Under the pieces are notes generated by a model, which saw only the letters and a list, made by a program, of their open reading frames with translations, was not told where the DNA came from and made no database searches. A program made the translations under genes and the position numbers. This document shows, in pieces, positions 7,998-15,620 of a DNA stretch of 35,545 nucleotides (positions are counted from its first letter, which is position 1; each line of letters opens with the position of its first letter). Source of the stretch: Flavobacteriales bacterium UBA3431 (GTDB taxonomy: Bacteria > Bacteroidota > Bacteroidia > Flavobacteriales > Schleiferiaceae); the NCBI GenBank assembly GCA_002381225.1, contig DFSS01000041.1, forward strand, positions 10,458-46,002, given 5' to 3'.

Positions 7998-9272
7998 TCA
8001 CTTTTCAAGAAGTTTTGGGGCGATTTCGGGAGACCCTAAAGGATCGGTCGACGCCCCGTCATCGGAGAGGTCCAATTCTGTTCCATAATCCATGGAGGGC
8101 GTCCATTGAGCCTGCACGCCATTTTTGCGATCGTAGCGGTAGATTAAGGCAGATTGATTGTAGTAGCCTCCTCCTGGTATGTGCTTCCATTGGTACATGC
8201 GGCGGGGGCCTTCAAAGGCATTCGGAACAAGGTCGGGCATGTAAGCGCTGAACCAAGCCATGTCCAAGCCTAGCCATTCCCAGCGGCCCGGAGTCGTTTT
8301 CGCGGCCTCAAAGAGTAAGGCATCCAATCGCCGAAACTGAATGTAATCAAGCCGTTCCACTTGGGACCAAACAAGGGGCTGTCGCATGAGAAGTTGAGCA
8401 TCCAAGGCGCTGCTCGATAGCACATTCCCCAGGGTCCAAAATTCCGTTTTGGCCGGCTCAAAAGGGCGCAGTTGGTTCAGAATGCGCGCCGTAACCAAAA
8501 CCTTATCGCTCAAGGAAATAATGCGGGTGAAGACGCCGACCGAAGCCGATGCATCCAAGGTCGCCGCACCTTGGTAATTCCTTTTAATCAAATCGGCCGT
8601 ATTCCCTCCCACAGCCGTATAGGCTTCCAAAAATGCCGCATCATTGGCACTGCCATCCAGCAATAAGATTGTTCGGCTATTGGGAGCCATTTTTTGGGCT
8701 GCCACGGCCCGCTCCGCCAAACGCGAAATCTCCGCCGTCCGCATGGAAGCAGCCGCAATTAGATAGGGTTTGCCTTCCACATCCACTTTTCGCGAAACGG
8801 GGTTAATGACCGGGACGCCTTGTGATAGAGAGGCCAATACCTCGCTGGCATCCCCGCGGAAAGGCCCGATGATTTTACATTCTCCAGTTTGACAGAGTGC
8901 TTGACGGTTGATCCGTGCCATGAATGCCTCTGGGGTGTAGGACTGCAAAAGACCGTTGACCTCCATCCGGTAGGTGTTGGTAGCCTCCACATGCTCCGCC
9001 AAAACGAGCTGAATCTCAAATCCCGCTCGGTTCAAAGAATCGACCCCGGCGCGCAAACCGCTATAGAACTGAACCGCCATTCGGTTGTTCATCGTCCACT
9101 GAGGCGATTCAAACGAAAAGGTCTCTGCGGAGTCGACGCCCAATTCAAAGGGCAGCGCCACGATCCACGTTTGACCTGGAATGGTCAGGGCGCTATCCGC
9201 CAAAAGGACTTGCCCCTGGACCGCCGTTGTGACGGCCAGCAGCGCAGTGAAAAAGAGGGTTCTTATTCCCAT
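7998..9272 (-). CDS. Exported periplasmic-binding-protein-like protein
   Basis: 424 aa with an N-terminal signal peptide (MGIRTLFFTALLAVTTAVQGQ). The body alternates beta-strand and helix in the manner of a type 1 periplasmic-binding fold: ALPFELGV, YSGLRAGVDSLNRAGFEIQLVL, IIGPFRGDASEVLASLSQGVPVINPVS, RTILLLDGSANDAAFLEAY, VLVTARILNQLRPFE. In many Bacteroidota a similar protein next to guaA carries LysM repeats before this fold; no LysM repeat is visible here. The function is unknown; ligand or peptidoglycan-fragment sensing is only a guess. Its first 10 bases overlap the end of guaA, and pepD starts 8 bases after its stop. Confidence 0.7.
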   Translation of the reverse strand: MGIRTLFFTALLAVTTAVQGQVLLADSALTIPGQTWIVALPFELGVDSAETFSFESPQWTMNNRMAVQFYSGLRAGVDSLNRAGFEIQLVLAEHVEATNTYRMEVNGLLQSYTPEAFMARINRQALCQTGECKIIGPFRGDASEVLASLSQGVPVINPVSRKVDVEGKPYLIAAASMRTAEISRLAERAVAAQKMAPNSRTILLLDGSANDAAFLEAYTAVGGNTADLIKRNYQGAATLDASASVGVFTRIISLSDKVLVTARILNQLRPFEPAKTEFWTLGNVLSSSALDAQLLMRQPLVWSQVERLDYIQFRRLDALLFEAAKTTPGRWEWLGLDMAWFSAYMPDLVPNAFEGPRRMYQWKHIPGGGYYNQSALIYRYDRKNGVQAQWTPSMDYGTELDLSDDGASTDPLGSPEIAPKLLEK

Positions 9273-10792
9273 TCAATGGTTGCGGGGGGCTTGCTGCTGA
9301 TGTCGTAGACTACGCGGTTCACGCCCCGGACGTTGTTGATAATGCTATTCGAAATTCGGGCCAAAAATTCATAAGGCAAATGGACCCAATCCGCCGTCAT
9401 CCCGTCCGTGCTCTGAACGGCACGCAAGGCCACAACCTGCTCATAGGTTCGCTCGTCGCCCATTACACCCACCGACTTGACCGGAAGCAAGATCGCCCCT
9501 GCTTGCCAAACTTCGTCGTACAAGCCCGCATCACGCAATCCTTGGATAAAGATGTGATCCACTTCTTGGAGGATTTTCACTCGCTCGGGCGTGATCGCCC
9601 CTAAGATGCGAATGGCCAAGCCCGGCCCGGGAAAAGGGTGACGTCCGAGCAACGCAGCCGACAAGCCCAAGGCCTTGCCCACTCGACGCACTTCGTCTTT
9701 AAAGAGCGAACGCAAGGGTTCCACCACGGAAAGCTTCATGAAATCAGGCAGCCCCCCCACGTTGTGGTGGGATTTGATGGTCACGGAAGGTCCATTGACC
9801 GAAACGGATTCAATGACATCTGGGTAAATCGTGCCTTGGCCCAAAAATTCCACGCCCGAAATGGCCATGGCTTCACGGTCAAAAACTTCTATAAATACCC
9901 GGCCGATGGCTTTGCGCTTGGCTTCGGGATCTTCTTGGTTGTCTAGGGCGGCGTAGAAATCGGCGGAAGCATCTACACCCTTGACATTAAGGCCGAGGCC
10001 GGCATACTGGGTGAGAACCGAATCGTATTCATTTTTACGAAGCAGTCCGTTGTTGACGAAAATGCAGTACAGGCGATCGCCGATGGCTTCTTTGAGCAGC
10101 ATAGCGGCCACCGTGCTGTCGACGCCGCCACTCAATCCCAATACTACTTTTCCGTCGCCAATCTGAGCGCGCAGGGCCTCTACAGTGCTTTCGATGAAGG
10201 CATCCGGCGTCCAGGAAGGGCTACAGCCCGCGATGTCGTAAACAAAGTTCTTCAAGAGTTGCACCCCGTGCTCCGAATGGTGGACTTCGGGGTGGAATTG
10301 GATGGCGTAGGTCTCTTCGCCTTGGAAACGGTAGGCCGCTACATGGACGTCAGCCGTGGAACCCTCCACCATGGCGTTCTCCGGAAGGGCCACAATCGTA
10401 TCGCCGTGGCTCATCCACACGCAAGAGCCCACGGGAACACCTTGAAGCAAGCGAGACTCCCCATCTACGGCCGCCATATTGGCGCGACCGTATTCGCGGT
10501 GGGTCGAGCGGGCTACCTCACCACCCCGTGTTTTTGCCAGATACTGCGCCCCATAGCATACCCCAAGCAAGGGTATCGTGCCGAACATGGGGCTTAGATC
10601 GGGATTTGGCGCCCCTTCTTCCAAAGTGGAAAAAGGCGATCCGCTTAAAATGACCGCGTTGAAATCTGCCCAATTCTCAGGAATGTGGTGAAATGGATGG
10701 ATTTCACAGTAGACTTGGAGTTCGCGAACACGGCGTGCAATGAGCTGGGTGTACTGCGAACCAAAATCGAGGATGAGGATAGCGTCTTGCAT
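9263..10792 (-). CDS. guaA: GMP synthase (glutamine-hydrolysing)
   Basis: 509 aa. The N-terminal class I glutamine amidotransferase domain begins ILILDFGSQYTQLIARRVREL and has the nucleophile in GVCYGAQ (Cys79) and the HPEVHHSE histidine/glutamate. The central ATP-pyrophosphatase P-loop is GLSGGVDSTVAA, and the C-terminal dimerisation domain ends YDISSKPPATIEWE, the canonical GuaA ending. It converts XMP, ATP and glutamine to GMP. I chose ATG 10792 (MQDAILILDF) over an upstream in-frame start because alignable sequence begins there and a TATCTTTG promoter box lies 6 bases upstream. It is the first gene of a long minus-strand operon. Confidence 0.98.
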   Translation of the reverse strand: MQDAILILDFGSQYTQLIARRVRELQVYCEIHPFHHIPENWADFNAVILSGSPFSTLEEGAPNPDLSPMFGTIPLLGVCYGAQYLAKTRGGEVARSTHREYGRANMAAVDGESRLLQGVPVGSCVWMSHGDTIVALPENAMVEGSTADVHVAAYRFQGEETYAIQFHPEVHHSEHGVQLLKNFVYDIAGCSPSWTPDAFIESTVEALRAQIGDGKVVLGLSGGVDSTVAAMLLKEAIGDRLYCIFVNNGLLRKNEYDSVLTQYAGLGLNVKGVDASADFYAALDNQEDPEAKRKAIGRVFIEVFDREAMAISGVEFLGQGTIYPDVIESVSVNGPSVTIKSHHNVGGLPDFMKLSVVEPLRSLFKDEVRRVGKALGLSAALLGRHPFPGPGLAIRILGAITPERVKILQEVDHIFIQGLRDAGLYDEVWQAGAILLPVKSVGVMGDERTYEQVVALRAVQSTDGMTADWVHLPYEFLARISNSIINNVRGVNRVVYDISSKPPATIEWE

Positions 10793-10798
10793 GGAGGA

Positions 10799-10806
10799 CA
10801 AAGATA
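10799..10806 (-). promoter_or_regulatory. -7 promoter box (TATCTTTG) for guaA
   Basis: An exact TAnnTTTG match on the minus strand, ending 6 bases before the guaA ATG. A start site about 5-8 bases after the box would fall on or just before the start codon, implying a leaderless or nearly leaderless mRNA. The -33 element is poor. Confidence 0.6.
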
Positions 10807-10856
10807 CTTCGCATCCACAGGGCATCATGCCTCAAAAGGCAGGTTTTTCAACAGGT

Positions 10857-12458
10857 TTATTCCCCTGATTCGGGGAGCATCCACGCCCACAAAAAGGGCA
10901 TCCCATCATGGAGATCTAAGTGGGTGATCAGGCCTTCTTCCATCGCGTCAAATGGAAGCTGTCCGAATTGGTAGGCCAAATCCAAGGCGGTCCAAGTGCG
11001 CTCTTGCATCGTCCCTGCTCCACCGCTTTCCACAGAACCCGGGAATTGGGTGGATTTCACGGCGAGAAAAGCCTCCCATCGCTCGCGTTGCATCCGCAAG
11101 ACAGCCCGCCGTGCGCGCTCCCGCATTCGGCCCTCTTCACGGGATATTCGCTTGAGCCACGCGTCCACAGATCGCTCTAAATCAGAATACTTACCGTATT
11201 CCTTTTCAACTAAAGCACGAATAGAATCGGTGACCGGTTGTTCCCCGCTATCTGGCGCACCTTCTTCCCGAAGCCAAGCCTCGCGGACTTCCGAGATTGT
11301 ACTATGGTAAGACAACTTGTGGGGCGCCAATTTTTGCCACATGCGCCATGATTTGCTCGGCCACCATTCCAAGGAGGTCCTCAAGTGCATGCGCACGGCT
11401 GGCATTTGGCGTTGCTGGAAGTATGGAATAAGTTGCAACCAGTATTCCATTTCGCCCGCCCCACCTGCGTAAAGCACGTTGGGCAATATACACTCTTGGT
11501 ACACAGGACGTAGGATGGCATTGGGACTGAGCGTTACGGGCTGAGTTTCAACTCGAGCCAAAAGGGCGTCCTCCTCCATCTGTAGGGACCCGGCCTGCCA
11601 TTTCCTGCTGCCGAGGTAGTCCAGTCGCGTTCGACGGCCGCCCTCTAGCAGGAATAGAGTCGAGGGCTTCACGTCGACGGGTGGCTTCCAGCCCTGTGCC
11701 GTCCATGGCGCATCATTCTGAGCCAAAAACATGCGTTGGTGTTGGATTTCATCTTTCCACAGATCCGACGCCAAAGCCTTCAACCGAGCATCTGAAGCGT
11801 CCAAGCAGAGGACCGTGGGATGCCAATGGGCCATCATTCGGCGCGTCGCATCCGCTAAGGTTTCACCCGGAAGGTAGGACGCCTTGAGGATGTGAATTTG
11901 CTCGGCCATTGCGCCGTGAGCACCCCAATCCTTTTCTATCGCCGCGATGACAGGCAGCACGGCCTCGGAGGGAATACATCCCGTGGCCCATCCTTCGTAG
12001 GCGAGCGGCATGCTGTAGCGCTTTCCTCCAAACGAAATATGCCGAATTTCCTCCACATCGTGGTCTTCCGTGGCCATCCAAAAAATGGACACGACAGGCC
12101 GCGCGGGGACTTTCCACTGCGCGCTCAGCGCAGCGACTTCGCGGATTTTGCTGTGCACATACAAGGGCCCTCCACCCAAAACAAGCTGGTGTCCGCAGGT
12201 CATCGTCACGGCTCCGGGTTGAGCGAGCACTCGAAGCTGAGCTTCTTGATGTTCTGTCAATCCCTGGGCCGCATATTGGTCACGGAGAACGGCCACCACG
12301 GCGGTGCGCGCTTCGGCCGGATAGCCCGCAGCCCGTGCTTCCAGGAAGGCATCACTCAAGCCTTGAAGGTGCGGCGAGCCTGAAAAGACCTCTTCCCGCA
12401 GCGCGAGCACGCGGCGAGCGATGGGGGTTTCTTCATGGGACTGAGGGTGAAACTTCAT
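10857..12458 (-). CDS. bshC: Bacillithiol biosynthesis cysteine-adding enzyme BshC
   Basis: 533 aa, full family length. Signature segments are visible: MTCGHQLVLGGGPLYVHSKI (the GHQ...GGPLY region), FWMATEDHDVEEI (close to the family EDHD motif), LSPNAILRPVYQ followed by PNVLYAGGAGEMEYWLQL, and a C-terminal coiled-coil (about residues 430-490). BshC is thought to add cysteine to glucosaminyl-malate, the last step of bacillithiol synthesis. ATG 12458 (MKFHPQS) overlaps the DUF4294 stop by 4 bases; the longer in-frame reading to 12545 is rejected as an overlap. The partners bshA and bshB are not in the window. Confidence 0.93.
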   Translation of the reverse strand: MKFHPQSHEETPIARRVLALREEVFSGSPHLQGLSDAFLEARAAGYPAEARTAVVAVLRDQYAAQGLTEHQEAQLRVLAQPGAVTMTCGHQLVLGGGPLYVHSKIREVAALSAQWKVPARPVVSIFWMATEDHDVEEIRHISFGGKRYSMPLAYEGWATGCIPSEAVLPVIAAIEKDWGAHGAMAEQIHILKASYLPGETLADATRRMMAHWHPTVLCLDASDARLKALASDLWKDEIQHQRMFLAQNDAPWTAQGWKPPVDVKPSTLFLLEGGRRTRLDYLGSRKWQAGSLQMEEDALLARVETQPVTLSPNAILRPVYQECILPNVLYAGGAGEMEYWLQLIPYFQQRQMPAVRMHLRTSLEWWPSKSWRMWQKLAPHKLSYHSTISEVREAWLREEGAPDSGEQPVTDSIRALVEKEYGKYSDLERSVDAWLKRISREEGRMRERARRAVLRMQRERWEAFLAVKSTQFPGSVESGGAGTMQERTWTALDLAYQFGQLPFDAMEEGLITHLDLHDGMPFLWAWMLPESGE

Positions 12459-13105
12459 GGGCGGACTTCTGGGGGATGGTAAAAGTACGTTCGGGGCTCC
12501 AGTTGGCCGTTGGCGAAGGCTTGCTGTAAAATCTTCTCTATCCAAGCATCTTCCTCCACTTGACTCGGTTCATAGGCCTTCTTGATGGAAATATCCCACC
12601 ACGCGGCGGTCACATTCCAGCCCACCGCCTGAATCCATGAGCGGTATTCCCGAATGAGATCAAAGACGGTCTGGTGGGTTTCACGGAAGACAAGTTTGCA
12701 GAGAATTTGGCCCTCCGAAACCGTGAGTTTGTGCAACTCAGGCTCGAAACGCTCGGACAGGTATTTCTGGTACCTCTTCGTGATACGTTTGCGCTTGAAG
12801 TAATTCGTCTCGGTGGCTAAGCGCATGTTCAAGCTATCCAATCGCTCGCCGAGTCCCTTCGCGTAGGGATAGACTTTTATCACCCGGCGCTTCAACCTGA
12901 GGTAATTCAATCGAGCCTCCGCATCCGAAAAGGTGGGCTGGTCCAAGACCATAACCTCATCGAGAAAAATCCATGGAATCGTGTCTTGGCCAATAATGGT
13001 CGCTTTGGAAATCTTCCCTTGGTACATGACTTCCACTTGGGCGTGCAGCCGGGGTGCTGCCCAAAGTGCCCAAGCCAGGATGAAAAATCTTAGCGACGTC
13101 GCCAT
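12455..13105 (-). CDS. DUF4294 domain exported protein
   Basis: 216 aa with a cleavable signal (MATSLRFFILAWALWAAPRLHAQ). The rest matches the DUF4294 pattern: DTIPWIFLDEVMVLD, then NYLRLKRRVIKVYPYAKGLGERL, KRITKRYQKYLSERFEPELHKLTVSEGQILCKLVFRETHQT and a WWDISIKKAYEPSQVEEDAWIE segment. DUF4294 is confined largely to Bacteroidota and has no known function; the very basic middle part is typical. It lies between accC (16-base overlap at its start) and bshC (4-base overlap at its end), so all three should be translated from one mRNA. Confidence 0.88.
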   Translation of the reverse strand: MATSLRFFILAWALWAAPRLHAQVEVMYQGKISKATIIGQDTIPWIFLDEVMVLDQPTFSDAEARLNYLRLKRRVIKVYPYAKGLGERLDSLNMRLATETNYFKRKRITKRYQKYLSERFEPELHKLTVSEGQILCKLVFRETHQTVFDLIREYRSWIQAVGWNVTAAWWDISIKKAYEPSQVEEDAWIEKILQQAFANGQLEPRTYFYHPPEVRP

Positions 13106-14559
13106 GCCGAGGTAGAGGCCGCCCCGCTGGTCACGGAAGGCTGTACTTGACCTGTGCGGTACTGGGCGAGAGCCGCAGCAATCGCATCATCTTGCCCCAT
13201 TTCCAACAGGTCGGGAGAAAAATGTTGGTCGACAAAGTGGGTATCGAAATGACCTGAAATAAAGGCTTCATGCTGGAGTACAAACTGCCCAAAGGGCAGG
13301 GTCGTCTCCACCCCAATGATGACGTAGTCCGAAATCGCCCGGCGCATTCGCTCCATCGCAGAGGTTCGGTCGGGGGCATGAACAATGAGTTTCGCAATCA
13401 TCGGATCGTAGTAGATGGCAATGTCCATGCCCTCTTCCAAGCCATCATCAACGCGTATACCTGGACCCTGTGGGCGGCGGTAAACTTTAAGAGTTCCAAT
13501 GTCAGGCGTGAAACCCTCGCGGCAATTCTCGGCATAAACACGCAATTCCAAGGCATGGCCTTGCATGGGAATTTCCGCCTGGGTGTAGCCGAGCGGCTCT
13601 CCTGCGGCAATGCGCAACTGTTCACGAACCAAATCCAGCCCCGTAATGCACTCCGTGACGGGATGCTCTACTTGGAGGCGGGTGTTCATTTCAAGAAAGT
13701 AAAAGGCGCCCGAAGCATCATAAATGAATTCCACCGTACCGGCACCCACATAGCCGCAGGACTGCGCGGCCTTGACCGCCGCTTCCCCCATGGCTTGCCG
13801 TTGATCCGGGGTGAGAATGACCGAGGGTGCCTCCTCCAAAACTTTTTGATGGCGTCGCTGAATGGAGCACTCCCGCTCATGCAAATACACGCAATGGCCA
13901 TGCTGGTCCGCGAGGATTTGTATTTCGATATGGCGGGGTTGCTGGACGTATTTTTCAATGAATACAGCGCCATTGCCAAAGGACTTCTCGGCTTCGGATA
14001 CCGCCATCTGGAAGGATTCTGCAAAGGACGCAGCGTCATGAACGATGCGCATTCCCTTCCCTCCTCCTCCGGCAGATGCCTTGACCATCACCGGGAAGCC
14101 AATCCGCTCGGCTTCGGTTTGCGCCTCGGCCACTCCTTGAATGGCGTAAGCCGTCCCCGGTACCAAGGGCACACCAAATTGCTGAACGGCTTGCTTAGCG
14201 GAGAGCTTATCCCCCATCACCTCGATGGCCTCGGCACTCGGTCCGACGAAGCGAATCCCTGCTTCATTGACTTTTTGGGCAAATGTGGCATTTTCACTGA
14301 GGAAACCATAGCCCGGATGGATGGCATCCGCGCCTGTTTGGCGGGCCACCTCTATGATGCGGTCCATTTGAAGGTAGCTCTGAGCGCTGGGAGCGGGTCC
14401 AATGCAGTAGGCTTCGTCCGCACAGGTGACATGCGGAGCGCGGGCGTCCGCTTCGGAATATACCGCCACGGTCGTCATCCCCATTTCCTTGGCACTGCGG
14501 GCAATGCGAACGGCGATCTCTCCTCGGTTGGCTATCAATAGTTTGCGAATCCTAGACAT
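13090..14559 (-). CDS. accC: Biotin carboxylase subunit of acetyl-CoA (or acyl-CoA) carboxylase
   Basis: 489 aa. It opens with KLLIANRGEIAVRIARSAKEMG and carries the ATP-grasp features: the glycine loop KASAGGGGKGMRIV, the biotin-carboxylase signature (YLHERECSIQRRHQKVLEEAPS), FYFLEMNTRLQVEHPVTE and the C-terminal lobe (LELRVYAENCREGFTPDIG). It carboxylates biotin on the carrier protein using bicarbonate and ATP. Usually accB sits beside accC; here no BCCP gene is present, so it could serve a propionyl/acyl-CoA carboxylase as well as AccABCD. The C-terminal tail after residue 450 is longer than in E. coli AccC. It is the first gene of the operon with DUF4294 and bshC. Confidence 0.95.
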   Translation of the reverse strand: MSRIRKLLIANRGEIAVRIARSAKEMGMTTVAVYSEADARAPHVTCADEAYCIGPAPSAQSYLQMDRIIEVARQTGADAIHPGYGFLSENATFAQKVNEAGIRFVGPSAEAIEVMGDKLSAKQAVQQFGVPLVPGTAYAIQGVAEAQTEAERIGFPVMVKASAGGGGKGMRIVHDAASFAESFQMAVSEAEKSFGNGAVFIEKYVQQPRHIEIQILADQHGHCVYLHERECSIQRRHQKVLEEAPSVILTPDQRQAMGEAAVKAAQSCGYVGAGTVEFIYDASGAFYFLEMNTRLQVEHPVTECITGLDLVREQLRIAAGEPLGYTQAEIPMQGHALELRVYAENCREGFTPDIGTLKVYRRPQGPGIRVDDGLEEGMDIAIYYDPMIAKLIVHAPDRTSAMERMRRAISDYVIIGVETTLPFGQFVLQHEAFISGHFDTHFVDQHFSPDLLEMGQDDAIAAALAQYRTGQVQPSVTSGAASTSAWRRR

Positions 14560-14576
14560 GGCGGGGTTTTCCTCTG

Positions 14577-14603
14577 CAAAGTACGCACAGAATCCGTACT
14601 TTG
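14577..14603. promoter_or_regulatory. Mirrored -7-like boxes between accC and the aldolase-CBS gene
   Basis: CAAAGTAC (14577-14584) and GTACTTTG (14596-14603) form a perfect 8-base inverted repeat with an 11-base spacer. Each arm reads outward as TACTTTG, a one-base-short form of TAnnTTTG, 17 bases before accC (minus) and 6 bases before the aldolase ATG (plus). It could be two back-to-back promoters, an operator for a dimeric regulator, or both. Confidence 0.55.
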
Positions 14604-14609
14604 GCCCCC

Positions 14610-15620
14610 ATGGAATTGTACTTGGATTCAGCAGACCTGACGGAGATTCGATCCGCCTTCAAATTGGGCTTTTTGGCCGGCTTGACGACCACGCCCACCT
14701 TCATGCAACGCGAAGGGGTACTGGATGTCGATGCCACCATTTTGCAGTTGGCCGACATTGTCCCAGTGTTGCAAATTGAGGCCTTGGGCCACACCGCCGA
14801 GGAAATTGTCGCGGAAGCCAAACGCCAAGAGGCCCTCGGTCTCGACCGGGCACGCACCGTGTACAAAATTCCCATTTCCATGGAAGGCGCACGAGCATGC
14901 CGCATGCTCCGCGAGGAGGGCTTTTTGGTTAACCTGCACCTCGTGTATACGCTTCAGCAAGCCTACATCGCCATGGCCGCTGGGGCTACCTACGTCTGCC
15001 CTCTGGTTGGTCGCTTGCAGGACCAAGGCACGGATGCCTTGCAGTTGGTTTCGGCCATCGTGGACCTGAAACACCGCCATGGCTACGAGACAAAAATTAT
15101 GTTCTCCAGCGTACGCCACTTGGAACACATTCGCAATGCGATTGAAATTGGCGTGGACACCATCACGGTTCCCTGGAAGGTCATGCAACAAATGACGTCC
15201 AACCACCTCACGCAGTTAGGTTCAGACCAATTCTACTTGGACAACCGTCGCGTAACCATGACGGTCGCCCAAGCCATGCGTGCCGCGGATGTCTGCCTAC
15301 CTCCCACTTCGACCGTACAGGAAGCCCTCGTGCACATGACCAAAGGGGGATTTGGTGCGGTCGTCTTGACCGAAAATGGACGCCCGGTAGGTATGTTTAC
15401 GGATGGCGATGTTCGCCGCTGGTTGCAAACCGCCGAAAATCCAGACTTGCATTTACCCATCGCGCAGATCGCCACCTTGCAGCCTCCTTCGACCATTCCA
15501 GCTAGCGCCAAATTGGCCGAAGCGGAACAGCGATTTAAAGAAGCCAAAGTGGACCAATTGGTCGTGGTCGAAGAGGGTCAAGTGCTGGGCTTGTTGGATG
15601 TCCAAGACTTGATGGCATGA
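14610..15620 (+). CDS. Transaldolase/fructose-6-phosphate-aldolase-like protein fused to a KdsD-type CBS pair
   Basis: 336 aa. Residues 1-220 align without gaps at the start with fructose-6-phosphate aldolase (MELYLD, then AGLTTTPT). The Schiff-base lysine is kept (YKIPIS, Lys86), as are Asp6, Gln55 and Arg135. Thr28 stands where the family has Asn (TTNPS), His110 where FSA has Thr109 and Leu132 where FSA has Tyr131. Residues about 225-336 are two CBS domains whose GMFTDGDVRR and closing VLGLLDVQDLMA closely resemble the C-terminus of arabinose-5-phosphate isomerase KdsD. Family knowledge predicts a type I aldolase controlled by a bound ligand; the substrate is unknown. It overlaps a KdsC-like phosphatase by 4 bases. 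I use ATG 14610, not TTG 14601. Confidence 0.85.
   Translation: MELYLDSADLTEIRSAFKLGFLAGLTTTPTFMQREGVLDVDATILQLADIVPVLQIEALGHTAEEIVAEAKRQEALGLDRARTVYKIPISMEGARACRMLREEGFLVNLHLVYTLQQAYIAMAAGATYVCPLVGRLQDQGTDALQLVSAIVDLKHRHGYETKIMFSSVRHLEHIRNAIEIGVDTITVPWKVMQQMTSNHLTQLGSDQFYLDNRRVTMTVAQAMRAADVCLPPTSTVQEALVHMTKGGFGAVVLTENGRPVGMFTDGDVRRWLQTAENPDLHLPIAQIATLQPPSTIPASAKLAEAEQRFKEAKVDQLVVVEEGQVLGLLDVQDLMA

Noticed and set aside
10829..10856. Hairpin TGCCT/AGGCA between bshC and guaA as a terminator
   Set aside because: The stem is only 5 bp and no T-run follows it in the direction of bshC, so it is too weak to call.
12459..12545. N-terminal extension of bshC to 12545
   Set aside because: It would overlap the DUF4294 gene by about 90 bases; the family N-terminus fits the ATG at 12458.
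13270..14541. 423-codon open frame on the plus strand opposite accC
   Set aside because: It lies entirely antisense to a well-conserved biotin carboxylase, its product has no recognisable domain, and GC-rich codon bias explains the lack of stops.
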